From Metabacillus arenae (GTDB lineage: Bacteria > Bacillota > Bacilli > Bacillales > Bacillaceae), in assembly GCF_014773385.1 (NCBI RefSeq), contig NZ_JACXAI010000009.1, forward strand, positions 1-64,000: a stretch of DNA of 64,000 bases, written 5' to 3'. Positions 54,901 through 63,567 of this stretch are shown here, one piece after another; positions within the stretch are counted from its first letter, which is position 1; every line of letters starts with the position of its first letter. The notes under the pieces are model-generated. The model worked only from the letters and a program-made list of their open reading frames with translations. It was not told the DNA's origin and did not search any database. The translations under genes were made by a program, and so were the position numbers.

Positions 54901-55668
54901 TTGAAAAATCCTACACACTCTATAAGACGATATGCTGTCTTCCATACTCCTTACTCTACAAACATCTTTTATCCCCGCAATCCTTGGATTGTGTCATGGT
55001 GGTCTGCTGCTTTCCCTGGATTTGGACATTATATGTTAGGGAAATATTTTTCCGGATTTTTATTGATGGTATGGGAGGTTCTTATAAACAGTTTAGCCCA
55101 TTTGAATCATGCGATTTATTTTAGTATGATCGGACAAGCAGAAGCAGCAAAAGAGGTGCTTAACGAAGAGTGGATGGTGGTTTATATTACCGTATATGTT
55201 TTTCAAATTTGGGACAGTCATCGGAGAGCAGTTGAATATAATCATTATTTTACACTAGCATATTCTGAAGGTCTGCAGATGAAATTACATTACCTTTCAG
55301 GCTTGGAAATAAATATACTTGAGAAAAGAAAACCCCATCTTGCAATGTTTTGGTCAGTTCTTACTCCAGGTTTAGGTCACTTTTATGTGAACCGTGTTTT
55401 AGCCATTTTTTTTAATTTGGGAGTATGGGTTTTCATAAGTTATTTTGCTGGTTTTTATAGGGCGTTGGTAAATACCATTTTGGGGAAATTTGCTGTCATT
55501 CCTACGGTTGTGAACCCTCAATGGTTTTTATTTATCCCATCCTTGTACATATTTATTACTTATGACTCTTATAAAACCTGTAAAGAATGCAATAAACTTT
55601 TTGATTACGAACAAGCAAAATTCCTGCAGAAAGAGTATCAAAGTGATTCCTTTAAAATGCCGATTTAA
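54901..55668 (+). CDS. Membrane protein with two TM2-like repeats
   Basis: 255 residues from TTG 54901 (AAGAAGTGA upstream). The open frame starts 36 codons earlier but without a site, so the start is uncertain. Two similar membrane hairpins begin with SAAFPGFGHYMLGKYFSGF and SVLTPGLGHFYVNRVLAIF, the PG(L/F)GH(F/Y) signature of TM2-like families. About five to six helices in all; C-terminal CKECNKLFDYEQAKF. Unknown function. A further membrane gene follows 15 bases later. Confidence 0.7.
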   Translation: MKNPTHSIRRYAVFHTPYSTNIFYPRNPWIVSWWSAAFPGFGHYMLGKYFSGFLLMVWEVLINSLAHLNHAIYFSMIGQAEAAKEVLNEEWMVVYITVYVFQIWDSHRRAVEYNHYFTLAYSEGLQMKLHYLSGLEINILEKRKPHLAMFWSVLTPGLGHFYVNRVLAIFFNLGVWVFISYFAGFYRALVNTILGKFAVIPTVVNPQWFLFIPSLYIFITYDSYKTCKECNKLFDYEQAKFLQKEYQSDSFKMPI

Positions 55669-55683
55669 TGAAGGTGTGATTCA

Positions 55684-56133
55684 ATGTACATTGTAGCCAC
55701 TTTTTCTTACTCCTCGACATTAGAAATTTTTTTGAAAGAGATAGAGGAAAATGGATTTACGAAACAACAGATCCTTGTTATTCCCCTTTCAGAGGTTAAA
55801 GGAAGCAACAGTAAATTGCCGAACAGTCCAGGGGTAGGATTTATTGATCTTGCAGCTGTGTTTGGCTCGATTTTTATGCTGTTAGGAACGATATATGGAT
55901 TGAACTTAAGACTCGGACCAATTGCATGGGGGTCATTCGGCTTAATTTTTGGTATATTATTAGGCGTTTTCCTAGTTTTTATTATTAAAAAAATGAAGAC
56001 CAAAAAACCTCATCACACCAGTAAAGGAGAGGTTGTCGTCATGATTCATTGCTCTAAAGATATGCTTCAAATCATAGAGCCAATCCTATGGAATCATGAT
56101 GTACTTGCAGTAGGTAAACTAAATAAAAGTTAA
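55684..56133 (+). CDS. Hypothetical membrane protein (149 aa)
   Basis: 149 residues, ATG 55684 after GAAGGTGTG. N-terminal soluble alpha/beta part (about 1-50, IVATFSYSSTLEIFLKEIEE), two membrane helices (about 53-75 and 80-102, FIDLAAVFGSIFMLLG; LIFGILLGVFLVFII), basic loop, and a C-terminal soluble part (KGEVVVMIHC, ILWNHDVLAVGKL) that mirrors the N-terminal one. Probably co-transcribed with the preceding membrane gene. Family not recognised. Confidence 0.7.
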   Translation: MYIVATFSYSSTLEIFLKEIEENGFTKQQILVIPLSEVKGSNSKLPNSPGVGFIDLAAVFGSIFMLLGTIYGLNLRLGPIAWGSFGLIFGILLGVFLVFIIKKMKTKKPHHTSKGEVVVMIHCSKDMLQIIEPILWNHDVLAVGKLNKS

Positions 56134-56180
56134 CGATTTATCAAAATTTCCTATCCAATACACTTCCCTCTAAAACCTTA

Positions 56181-56209
56181 TTGGCACCGAAAGAAAAACA
56201 TGCTATAGT
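56181..56209 (+). promoter_or_regulatory. queCDEF promoter
   Basis: TTGGCA (56181-56186), 17 bp, TATAGT (56204-56209); start near 56216. Confidence 0.8.
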
Positions 56210-56251
56210 AATGAGAGTTATGAATTAAATAGAAATCCGTACTCGTATGGG

Positions 56252-56287
56252 AGAGGTTCTAGCACAACCCTCTATAAAAAACTAAGG
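56252..56287 (+). promoter_or_regulatory. preQ1-I riboswitch
   Basis: AGAGGTTCTAGCACAACCCT followed by CTATAAAAAACTAAGG: P1 AGAGG/CCTCT, the C-rich loop contact and the A-rich tail of the class I preQ1 aptamer, almost identical to the B. subtilis queC element. A terminator follows at once, so preQ1 should stop queCDEF transcription. Confidence 0.96.
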
Positions 56288-56289
56288 AC

Positions 56290-56322
56290 AAACTATATTC
56301 CTTGGATATAGTTTTTTTATTT
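56290..56322 (+). terminator. preQ1-controlled terminator
   Basis: AAACTATA-TTCCTTGGA-TATAGTTT followed by a T run, 3 nt after the aptamer. Confidence 0.93.
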
Positions 56323-56406
56323 AGTATGATTTTATTTTTGCTAGATACCTCATAATTTAATGGGGTTTTTTTTATGGGGTTACCTTGCTTAAGGAGAGAT
56401 TATGAA

Positions 56407-57072
56407 ATGCGTAATGATAAAGCAATCGTCGTTTTCAGCGGCGGTCAAGATAGTACAACGTGTTTATTCTGGGCTTTAAAACAGTTTAAAGAAGTAGAAG
56501 CTGTCACATTCAATTATAATCAACGGCACAAATTAGAAATTGATGTGGCGAAGAGCATTGCAAGTGAGCTTGGTTTAAAGCATCATCTGTTAGATATGTC
56601 GCTTTTGAATCAGCTGGCTCCAAATGCTTTGACAAGAAATGAAATTGCTATTGACCATAAAGATGGTGAATTGCCTTCTACCTTTGTACCTGGCAGAAAC
56701 CTAGTGTTTTTATCTTTTGCCTCGATACTAGCCCATCAGGTAGGAGCAAAACATATTATTACTGGAGTTTGTGAAACAGATTTCAGCGGTTATCCAGATT
56801 GCAGAGATGATTTTGTGAAGTCTTGCAATGTGACTGTGAACCTTGCGATGGATACTAGTATAGTCATTCATACACCGCTTATGTGGTTAAATAAAGCGGA
56901 AACGTGGAAGCTTGCAGATGAACTAGGAGTCCTTAATTTTGTAAAGGATAAGACGTTGACCTGCTATAACGGTGTTGTGGCTGATGGCTGCGGGGAATGT
57001 CCGGCATGTGTACTTCGCAAACGAGGGTTAGATGATTATTTATCTTCCATAGAAGGGGGAGGTTCTAAATGA
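56407..57072 (+). CDS. queC: 7-cyano-7-deazaguanine synthase QueC
   Basis: 221 residues. PP-loop ATP pyrophosphatase motif [11 protein letters not shown] near the N-terminus and C-terminal zinc site [13 protein letters not shown] with upstream CYNG Cys. It converts CDG to preQ0 with ammonia and ATP. ATG 56407 follows AAGGAGAGA; the longer frame is unsupported. Stop overlaps queD by 4 bases. Confidence 0.96.
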   Translation: MRNDKAIVVFSGGQDSTTCLFWALKQFKEVEAVTFNYNQRHKLEIDVAKSIASELGLKHHLLDMSLLNQLAPNALTRNEIAIDHKDGELPSTFVPGRNLVFLSFASILAHQVGAKHIITGVCETDFSGYPDCRDDFVKSCNVTVNLAMDTSIVIHTPLMWLNKAETWKLADELGVLNFVKDKTLTCYNGVVADGCGECPACVLRKRGLDDYLSSIEGGGSK

Positions 57073-57512
57073 TTCAGCAAATATATCCTCAGGTGATTCA
57101 CCCTTATCAATATGAGTTAAATAAAGATATGCACCTTTCAGCGGCACATTATATACCGCATGAAGACGCAGGAAAATGCAGGGAATTGCATGGCCACACC
57201 TATTTTATTAATGTAACGATTGCAGGTGATGACCTTGATAAGTCCGGATTTTTGGTGAATTTTAAACAGTTAAAAAACCTGGTACATGGGAAATTTGATC
57301 ATACTGTTTTGAACGATCATCTTGAGGTTTTCCCTAAAGATGGTCCGGACAGCTTCCCAACGACTGAGGTTGTTGCCCGCAAAATCTATGAAATCATTCA
57401 AAACGATCTGGATCAATTACCGCACAAACCTAAATGCCTGCAGGTTTTTGTTAGAGAAACTCCAACAAGCTATGTTGTTTATAGGCCAAAGCAGGTGAAG
57501 AAGAATGATTAA
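57069..57512 (+). CDS. queD: 6-carboxytetrahydropterin synthase QueD
   Basis: 147 residues, pterin synthase fold. Zinc His residues in LSAAHYIP and [10 protein letters not shown]; catalytic Cys in GKCRELHGH; ending [16 protein letters not shown]. It makes 6-carboxytetrahydropterin from 7,8-dihydroneopterin triphosphate. Overlaps both neighbours (4 bases with queC, 8 with queE). Confidence 0.95.
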   Translation: MIQQIYPQVIHPYQYELNKDMHLSAAHYIPHEDAGKCRELHGHTYFINVTIAGDDLDKSGFLVNFKQLKNLVHGKFDHTVLNDHLEVFPKDGPDSFPTTEVVARKIYEIIQNDLDQLPHKPKCLQVFVRETPTSYVVYRPKQVKKND

Positions 57513-58233
57513 GCTGCCTGTGCTTGAGATTTTTGGTCCAACTATTCAAGGAGAGGGAATGGTGATCGGCCGAAAAACAATGTTTGTGAGAACAGCGGGT
57601 TGTGACTATTCATGCAGCTGGTGTGATTCGGCTTTTACTTGGGACGGTTCAGCCAAAGAAGACATCATCCAAATGAGTCCTGAAGAAATATGGAATAAGC
57701 TTGAAGAAATAGGCGGTGATTATTTTTCCCACGTTACCATCTCTGGAGGTAATCCTGCCTTATTAAAAAACTTGGATCAATTGATCTCTATTTTAAAAGA
57801 GAAAAATAAGAAAGTAGCAATCGAAACACAAGGGAGCCGTTATCAGGAATGGTTTGTAGAGATAGATGATTTAACGATATCTCCAAAGCCGCCAAGCTCT
57901 CAAATGAAAACAAATTTCGAGATGTTAGACACGATTTTCGAGTCGCTTTCAAAAGCAAATAGACTAAGTCATGTAAGTTTAAAAGTTGTTATTTTTGATG
58001 AAGCAGATCTAGACTATGCAGCATTCGTTCATAAACGGTACCCGTCAATCCCTTTTTATCTGCAAGTAGGCAATGAGGATGTGGACGAGAGCAATGATCA
58101 AAAGCTTGTATCTAAGTTGCTTACTCGCTATGAGTGGTTAATTGAAAAAGTGACGAACGCAAAAGAATTCAATAATGCCCGCGTATTGCCTCAGCTTCAC
58201 ACATTAGTATGGGGCAATAAACGCGGTGTTTAA
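57505..58233 (+). CDS. queE: 7-carboxy-7-deazaguanine synthase QueE (radical SAM)
   Basis: 242 residues (B. subtilis 243). Radical SAM cluster motif CDYSCSWCD, preceded by [20 protein letters not shown] and followed by [10 protein letters not shown]. It turns carboxytetrahydropterin into CDG. GAAGAAG upstream inside queD. Ends just before queF. Confidence 0.95.
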   Translation: MIKLPVLEIFGPTIQGEGMVIGRKTMFVRTAGCDYSCSWCDSAFTWDGSAKEDIIQMSPEEIWNKLEEIGGDYFSHVTISGGNPALLKNLDQLISILKEKNKKVAIETQGSRYQEWFVEIDDLTISPKPPSSQMKTNFEMLDTIFESLSKANRLSHVSLKVVIFDEADLDYAAFVHKRYPSIPFYLQVGNEDVDESNDQKLVSKLLTRYEWLIEKVTNAKEFNNARVLPQLHTLVWGNKRGV

Positions 58234-58249
58234 AGGAGGAGCTGCAAGA

Positions 58250-58747
58250 ATGGCTGGAAGACAGGATCATGAATTAGAAGGAGTTACATTGTTAGGTAAT
58301 CAGGGGAATAACTATGTATTTGACTATTCACCAGATGTGTTGGAAGTATTTGAAAATAAGCATCCAAACCGCGATTATTTTGTAAAATTCAATTGTCCAG
58401 AGTTTACTAGCTTATGTCCAATGACAAGCCAACCGGACTTCGCAACAATTTATATCAGTTATATCCCTGATAAATTAATGGTCGAAAGCAAATCACTAAA
58501 ACTCTATTTATTCAGCTTTCGTAACCACGGCGATTTTCATGAAGATTGCATGAATATCATTATGAATGACCTGATTAAGCTTATGGACCCCCGTTATATT
58601 GAGGTGTGGGGCAAGTTTACGCCACGTGGAGGAATATCAATCGACCCTTACTGTAATTACGGCAAACCAGGCACGAAGTATGAAAAGATGGCTGATTATC
58701 GATTGATGAATCATGATTTGTATCCTGAGACGGTTGATAATCGGTGA
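58250..58747 (+). CDS. queF: preQ0 reductase QueF
   Basis: 165 residues, equal to B. subtilis QueF, unimodular T-fold type. Catalytic Cys in [25 protein letters not shown]/QueF motif [20 protein letters not shown]. It reduces preQ0 to preQ1, the riboswitch ligand. ATG 58250 follows AAAGGAGGAGC. Last gene of the operon. Confidence 0.96.
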   Translation: MAGRQDHELEGVTLLGNQGNNYVFDYSPDVLEVFENKHPNRDYFVKFNCPEFTSLCPMTSQPDFATIYISYIPDKLMVESKSLKLYLFSFRNHGDFHEDCMNIIMNDLIKLMDPRYIEVWGKFTPRGGISIDPYCNYGKPGTKYEKMADYRLMNHDLYPETVDNR

Positions 58748-58989
58748 AGTGAGAAGTATGATGTGAAAAGGTGAAATTATAATAAGAGTGTGAGACATGT
58801 CACAGTATGGTGTGAATTGTAGTGTGATAGTGAAATGTCAAGAAACTGGGTTGCAATGTTGATGAATTGGCTAATAATAGACAAGCAGGCATTAACTTGC
58901 CTATTTTGATTGGAAATGAAAACCTTACGTCTAGTGTTCTAAAAACTTTCAGCGTGGTAGTAAAAAACTCTTCCGAGGTGCTAAAATTA

Positions 58990-59009
58990 TTTTGGTTCGC
59001 CAACCAAAA
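58990..59009. other. Hairpin in front of the tnpA remnant
   Basis: TTTTGGTT-CGCC-AACCAAAA, perfect 8-bp stem, 22 bases before the tnpA start. IS200-family elements carry leader hairpins that damp transposase synthesis; this may be one. The rest of 58748-59031 shows no gene. Confidence 0.55.
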
Positions 59010-59031
59010 TTCTGCAATCGGAGGAGTTTTT

Positions 59032-59152
59032 ATGTCAAAAGACACTAATCGTTTAGCACACACTACTTGGAATTGTAAGTCCCACATAGCCTTTGCACCG
59101 AAGTTATAGAAGACAAGTGGTTTATGGGAAAATTGGGCGGTCAATTAGAGAG
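59032..59152 (+). pseudogene. tnpA: IS200/IS605-type transposase TnpA remnant
   Basis: ATG 59032 after GGAGGAG. The frame encodes HTTWNCKSHIAFAPK, the conserved N-terminal segment of IS200 TnpA, then hits a stop. One extra T at 59104 explains it: in the next frame YRRQVVYGKIGRSIRE continues the family sequence. After about residue 40 all similarity ends, so the HUH motif and catalytic Tyr are lost. Dead copy, frameshifted and truncated; about 95 bp before ykvR. Confidence 0.88.
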
Positions 59153-59247
59153 CCTGCCTGTGTGCAATTAGTAGGGAATCAACTTATTTGCTGCGCCCTA
59201 TTTCGGAGTGCTATCATTTTAATACAGATGAAAAGGGAGATGTTAGC

Positions 59248-59532
59248 ATGCCAACAGAAGTCCTGTTAGACGATCGGGTAATCAAGGTAAACAGCTACAA
59301 AGAAGAAAATGTAAATGGTTTGCAAAAAATCTCAGTTGATTTTAAAGTAACAAGCAATGAATATCATGATGTAACGACATTATTATATAAAGGAAGATTT
59401 GATGTAAAAGTGCCTGAGAGAGAGTTGTCTTTTGAAGGAACAATCAACCAATATTCCACTTCAGTTACAAATTTATATGAAGAAAACCAGGTTGGTGATT
59501 TTAAATTAACTTTAATAGAAGTAAACAATTGA
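59248..59532 (+). CDS. ykvR: YkvR family protein (DUF3219)
   Basis: 94 residues, ATG 59248 after AAAAGGGAG. MPTEVLLDDRVIKVNSY, ISVDFKVTSNEYHDVTTLLY and ending KLTLIEVNN match the small beta-rich YkvR family (B. subtilis YkvR 96). Function unknown. In B. subtilis ykvR also lies a little after queF. The longer frame from 59188 is not used. Confidence 0.85.
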   Translation: MPTEVLLDDRVIKVNSYKEENVNGLQKISVDFKVTSNEYHDVTTLLYKGRFDVKVPERELSFEGTINQYSTSVTNLYEENQVGDFKLTLIEVNN

Positions 59533-59545
59533 GTGAGGAAAAGAA

Positions 59546-60541
59546 ATGGTTATGAAGTTAAGCATTTTAGATCAATCGCCGATTTCTTCCGGCCAAACGG
59601 CAAAAGAGGCGTTAAATGAATCACTGAAGCTGGCTCAAGAAGGAGAAAAGTTAGGTTATACGCGTTACTGGATTGCTGAACATCATGACTTGCCGGGGCT
59701 TGCTAGTTCAGCACCTGAAGTAATGCTTGGCTATATCGGTGCACAAACGGATCGTATTCGTATCGGTTCAGGAGCCGTTTTGCTTCCTCATTATAAGCCA
59801 TACAAAATTGCAGAAGTATATAATATGCTTGCAACGTTGTTTACCGGTCGAATTGATTTAGGAATTGGCCGAGCCCCAGGTGGATCCGCAGAAGCAACGA
59901 ATGCTCTTTCAGATCATTTTTTACAACAAGTTTGGAATATGCCGAAATCCGTTCAGGAACTGCTGCAGTTTTTAGAAAATGACTTTCCTGCTGACCATGC
60001 GTACGCCAAAGTATCGGCATCTCCACTGCCGCCTGTTGCACCTGAACCGTGGCTGCTCGGGACGAGTGAAAAAAGTGCCAAATTAGCTGCAGAAAATGGT
60101 ATGGCTTATGCATTTGGACAATTTATGAGTGATAAAGACGGAGAGGCTATTGTGAAAAAGTACAATGAAGCATTTAAACCGCGAAAAAGCGGACAAATTC
60201 CGCAAACGATTTTAACTATATCTGCTTTATGTGCTGAAACGACAGAAAAAGCAGAAGAGATTGCCCGAAGCTCCTTTTTATGGAAAATTCAAAATGAAAA
60301 AGGTGAAAGCGGCCAAGGTGTCCCTTCAATTGAAGAAGCAAATCATTTTTTCTTGAATAATAAAGAACTGTTAAACAAAATGAAAAAGAATATGATTATC
60401 GGAAACCCAAAAGAAGTGAGACAGAAACTATTTGAACTCGAGCAGCAATATGAAGTAGATGAAATGATGATTGTTACAATTACCCATTCCCCAACAGATC
60501 GGCTTAAATCGTATCAATTAATTGCAGAACAAATACTTTAA
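59546..60541 (+). CDS. LLM class flavin-dependent oxidoreductase
   Basis: 331 residues, bacterial-luciferase-like TIM barrel. Motifs YTRYWIAEHHDLPGLASSAPE, IGSGAVLLPHYKPYKIAE and DLGIGRAPGG fit the MsnO8/YhbW subgroup, single-component type. Predicted FMN-dependent monooxygenase of unknown substrate. GAGGAAAAG precedes the ATG; it follows ykvR by 13 bases, possibly in one transcript. Confidence 0.87.
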   Translation: MVMKLSILDQSPISSGQTAKEALNESLKLAQEGEKLGYTRYWIAEHHDLPGLASSAPEVMLGYIGAQTDRIRIGSGAVLLPHYKPYKIAEVYNMLATLFTGRIDLGIGRAPGGSAEATNALSDHFLQQVWNMPKSVQELLQFLENDFPADHAYAKVSASPLPPVAPEPWLLGTSEKSAKLAAENGMAYAFGQFMSDKDGEAIVKKYNEAFKPRKSGQIPQTILTISALCAETTEKAEEIARSSFLWKIQNEKGESGQGVPSIEEANHFFLNNKELLNKMKKNMIIGNPKEVRQKLFELEQQYEVDEMMIVTITHSPTDRLKSYQLIAEQIL

Positions 60542-60809
60542 AAGATTGGATAAGGTTTAAAAGAGGAAGAGGCAGATGTCTTCTATTATTTTTATCTTTT
60601 AGAAGAAACAAACTGACGAATGATAAAATTGGATTACAATGATAATTCTTAAGTAGCAGAGGTTAAGGGATTGGCTTTTGAAACCGAGACGCTAGCATCT
60701 GATAACGACGGCTTAATTAGCGAGTTAATAACAGAATGCTGCTTTCCCTCTTTGGCTTTGGAAAACAAACTTTTTGGATGATGAGTTCCAAATAAAACAT
60801 TGGGAGGAC

Positions 60810-61354
60810 CTATTTCTCTAGAATTTTTGCAAACAATATGGCATCCTGAAGAATCCCATTTACGTAGTGGTAGTTTTTTAAATACCCTTCTTTTTGGAAA
60901 CCGTTTTTAGAAGAACGCCTTGGGATCTCTTGTTATCAGGATGTACGATTGCCCCTATCCGGTAAAGCTCTAGCTCTTTGAATCCATATTTTGTAATCGT
61001 TTGAACCGCTTTGCTTCCAATTCCCTGGCCCCAATAATCAGGGTGAAGGTCATACCCGATCTCACAGCGATGATGCTGATGATTCAACAAATGAAACCCG
61101 ATTGTGCCAACAATCTGTCCAGTATCTTTTAGGCAAATTCCCCAGCGTAAAGTTATTCCCTTCTGAAACCCCTCAGCAAATTTTTCAATTAAAAGACTAG
61201 CTTCCTTTTTTTCTTTAAAGGGTGCCATTCCATAGAACTCCATTGCACGCAAATCCGAGAAATATGAAAAAAGGAAAGGAGCATCCTCCGCGTTTATTGG
61301 ACGAAATAGTAAGCTATTATTCTCGATTACATGAAAATCCTCTAATTTTTTCAT
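60810..61354 (-). pseudogene. GNAT acetyltransferase (RimJ/RimL type), frameshifted near the C-terminus
   Basis: The uninterrupted frame (60878-61354) has a GNAT domain (FRPINAEDAPFLFSYFSD, IGYDLHPDYWGQGIGSKAV acetyl-CoA loop) but ends abnormally in HPDNKRSQGVLLKTVSKKKGI. The other frame continues the family sequence: KNGFQKEGYLKNYHYVNG then ILQDAILFAKILEK to a stop at 60810. Adding one A to the five-A run (plus-strand T at 60904-60908) restores a 181-residue protein. So there is a single-base deletion in a homopolymer: a recent mutation, phase variation or sequencing error. AAGGAG lies 10 bases before the ATG. Confidence 0.8.
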
Positions 61355-61567
61355 GGCTGATTAACTCCTTGAATTGGTTTATTTTATTATTTTACCATTT
61401 AATTCAAGGGAAAACTTGCAAAATTACTAGTTTAAAAGTCGATTTTCTGTGCAAAAAAATGACAGATTTATAGGACATCTGCTTTGTTTTTGGGTAAGCA
61501 CGCTTAAACCTAGCAAATTTTGTCGAATAGTTTAATTGTTACTACATAACACGGGAGGATGTACAAA

Positions 61568-62365
61568 ATGAAAAAGAAAATAATCGTGCTGGCAGCAGCA
61601 TTTGCTTTAAGTTTTGCTGTCTTTTTTCCAAAGCACAGTGAAGCCGCACTTGGCGATACTACGCTAAGTAAGGGAACGTGGCATAATGATGTCAACGAAT
61701 TACAAGAGTCTTTACTTTCTAAAAGTGTCTATCCATATCATGAGGCAACAGGCTATTTCGGTACAATCACAGAACAAGCCGTAAAAGACTTTCAAAGCAA
61801 AAACGGCTTAAAGGCAGATGGAATCGCAGGTTCTCAAACATACTCAAAATTAAAAGTGGTCAAATATGGGGATCAAGGAAGACCTGTAATAAAACTTCAA
61901 CGACTATTAAAAGCATGGAATCAATATACCGGATCTGTTGATGGTATTTATGGAAACGCTACTAAAAAAGCTGTTCAAAGTTTTCAAGAACAGCATGGGT
62001 TTCCTAGCGACGGAGTCGCAGGCGCCCAAACATTGAAGAAGCTCAATGAAAAATCTAATGAAGTTTCATCCAATGTGAAAGAGCTGACCGTTTCTGCTAC
62101 AGCCTATACAGCAAGCTGTGAAGGCTGCTCCGGGGTGACGAAAATGGGAGTCGATTTGAACAAATATCCTGATGGCAAAGTGATTGCAGTTGATCCAAAC
62201 GTCATTCCGCTCGGATCAACTGTAGAGGTCGAAGGATATGGAAAAGCAATCGCTGCCGACATTGGCGGTGCAATCGATGGAAATGAAATTGACGTCTTTA
62301 TCTCCGACTTGTCCGATGCAGAAAAATGGGGAGTTAAAAACGTTAAAGTGAAAGTTTATGAATAA
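61568..62365 (+). CDS. Secreted cell-wall protein: two PG-binding domains plus 3D domain (YocH-like)
   Basis: 265 residues. Signal peptide about 1-27 (KKIIVLAAAFALSFAVFFP, cleavage near SEA-A). Two peptidoglycan_binding_1 domains (about 45-95, 105-155; TEQAVKDFQSKNGLKADGIAG and TKKAVQSFQEQHGFPSDGVAG). A C-terminal 3D domain (about 170-265; TAYTASCEGCSG, VIAVDPNVIPLGSTV, AADIGGAIDGNEIDVFI) has the three Asp of lytic-transglycosylase-like/YocH proteins. Likely a muralytic or stationary-phase cell-wall remodelling protein. ATG 61568 after GGGAGG. Confidence 0.88.
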   Translation: MKKKIIVLAAAFALSFAVFFPKHSEAALGDTTLSKGTWHNDVNELQESLLSKSVYPYHEATGYFGTITEQAVKDFQSKNGLKADGIAGSQTYSKLKVVKYGDQGRPVIKLQRLLKAWNQYTGSVDGIYGNATKKAVQSFQEQHGFPSDGVAGAQTLKKLNEKSNEVSSNVKELTVSATAYTASCEGCSGVTKMGVDLNKYPDGKVIAVDPNVIPLGSTVEVEGYGKAIAADIGGAIDGNEIDVFISDLSDAEKWGVKNVKVKVYE

Positions 62366-62373
62366 ATAGAGCG

Positions 62374-62408
62374 GTACCAGGTACATTGAGTATCTGGTTC
62401 TTTTTTTA
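62374..62408 (+). terminator. Terminator of YocH-like gene
   Basis: ACCAGGTAC-ATTGA-GTATCTGGT followed by TCTTTTTTT. Confidence 0.9.
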
Positions 62409-62465
62409 TAGATTAGAATATATATGGTTTTTGATCTTAGTGTAGGACGCGGATAGGAAAGTGGA

Positions 62466-62985
62466 TTTTGCGTATAGACTCGATCATATCGCTCATAGAA
62501 CAGAGGTGAATCGCTCAAATATAAGTCAGCCCCGGCGTTTCGCACATAGACCGAAAGAAATCGCGCATAGGAAGAGAGATTTCGCACATAGCCGTGATCA
62601 TATCGCTCATAGAACCAGGTGAATCGCTCATAGACAGGGCAATTCCCGCGTTTCGCTCATAGACCGAAAGAAATCGCTCATAGGAAGAGAGATTTCGCGC
62701 ATAGCCGTGATCATATCGCTCATAGAACGAGGTGAATCGCTCATAGACAGGGGAATTCCCGCGTTTCGCTCATAGACCGAAAGAAATCGCGCATAGGAAG
62801 AGAGATTTCGCGCATAGCCGTGATCATATCGCTCATAGAACCAGGTGAATCGCTCATAGACAGGGCAATTCCCGCGTTTCGCTCATAGACCGAAAGAAAT
62901 CGCTCATAGGAAGAGAGATTTCGCGCATAGCCGTGATCATATCGCTCATAGAACGAGGTGAATCGCTCATAACAAGGCAGTCCCC
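62466..62985. repeat. Satellite-like array, TCGCKCATAG family, copy 2
   Basis: About four copies of a 113-bp unit beginning CCCGCGTTTCGC at about 62532, 62645, 62758 and 62871. Inside each, the core TCGC(T/G)CATAG recurs at 21, 21, 21, 21 and 29 bp. Units alternate: first and third read CCAGGTGAA and CGCGCATAGGAAG, second and fourth CGAGGTGAA and CGCTCATAGGAAG, a 226-bp dimer repeated twice. Same core as the array at 1-645 but different spacers. Between convergent YocH-like and ykvS genes. Confidence 0.95.
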
Positions 62986-63124
62986 AATAGACCAAGGCAT
63001 ACTGAGATTTTAAATCAAATAAGTAACAAATAATTTAGCAAAGTTACGGTAAATATTATCGAATTTTCTGAGATATATCAAAAATGCATACCCACTTCTG
63101 AAATACCTGTCTATCCAAATTAAA

Positions 63125-63146
63125 AAGGTTGCCCAAAGGCAACCTT
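63125..63146 (-). terminator. Terminator of ykvS
   Basis: AAGGTTGCC-CAAA-GGCAACCTT; T run on the minus strand. Confidence 0.9.
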
Positions 63147-63334
63147 CAGCTTGTTTTCTCTTGTACTATTTTATAGTTTTTGTGATTAACAACCGTGCGA
63201 TTATCAAGCTCTAAATCGCGGAAATTATCCATGAATGTTAAATCAACAATAACTGAGTTTTCATTTACTTTTTCAACGATCCCTTTAAGGCCATCCCTAA
63301 ATTCTATTATATTGCCAACCTTTGCAATTTTCAT
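63146..63334 (-). CDS. ykvS: YkvS family protein (DUF2187)
   Basis: 62 residues (B. subtilis YkvS 61). KIAKVGNIIEFRDGLKGIVEK, NSVIVDLTFMDNF and RTVVNHKNYKIV: a small beta-barrel KOW/SH3-like protein of unknown role. Strong GGAGAGAGAGG. Its presence downstream of ykvR keeps the B. subtilis order. Confidence 0.92.
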   Translation of the reverse strand: MKIAKVGNIIEFRDGLKGIVEKVNENSVIVDLTFMDNFRDLELDNRTVVNHKNYKIVQEKTS

Positions 63335-63567
63335 ATCCTCTCTCTCCTTTGTCTATTTTCCGCCATGCACTTTGATAAGGCTTTGATTCCTGAAAACCTA
63401 TTAGGGTAATTTTGCAATATTTTTATTTTTTAGTAAAGGCTTTCAGGAAAAATGATCAATTTTTGTTAGTATTATAACCTTAAATTGATAAAACGCAAAG
63501 CAAAATGATGTCGTAACTCTCTTTTTTTATGATATATTGAAAAAATAAAACTGTAGAGGAGTTAACA

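Noticed and set aside
58867-59109. 80-codon frame reading into the IS200 peptide
   Set aside because: The upstream part is not transposase-like; the true tnpA start is the ATG at 59032 with GGAGGAG.
60600-60800. tRNA-like sequence
   Set aside because: No cloverleaf with T-arm consensus could be drawn; no tRNA or rRNA gene was recognised anywhere in the window.
62216-62995. Minus-strand frames of 123 and 84 codons over the second satellite
   Set aside because: Same YER-type repeat translation artefact as at the left end.
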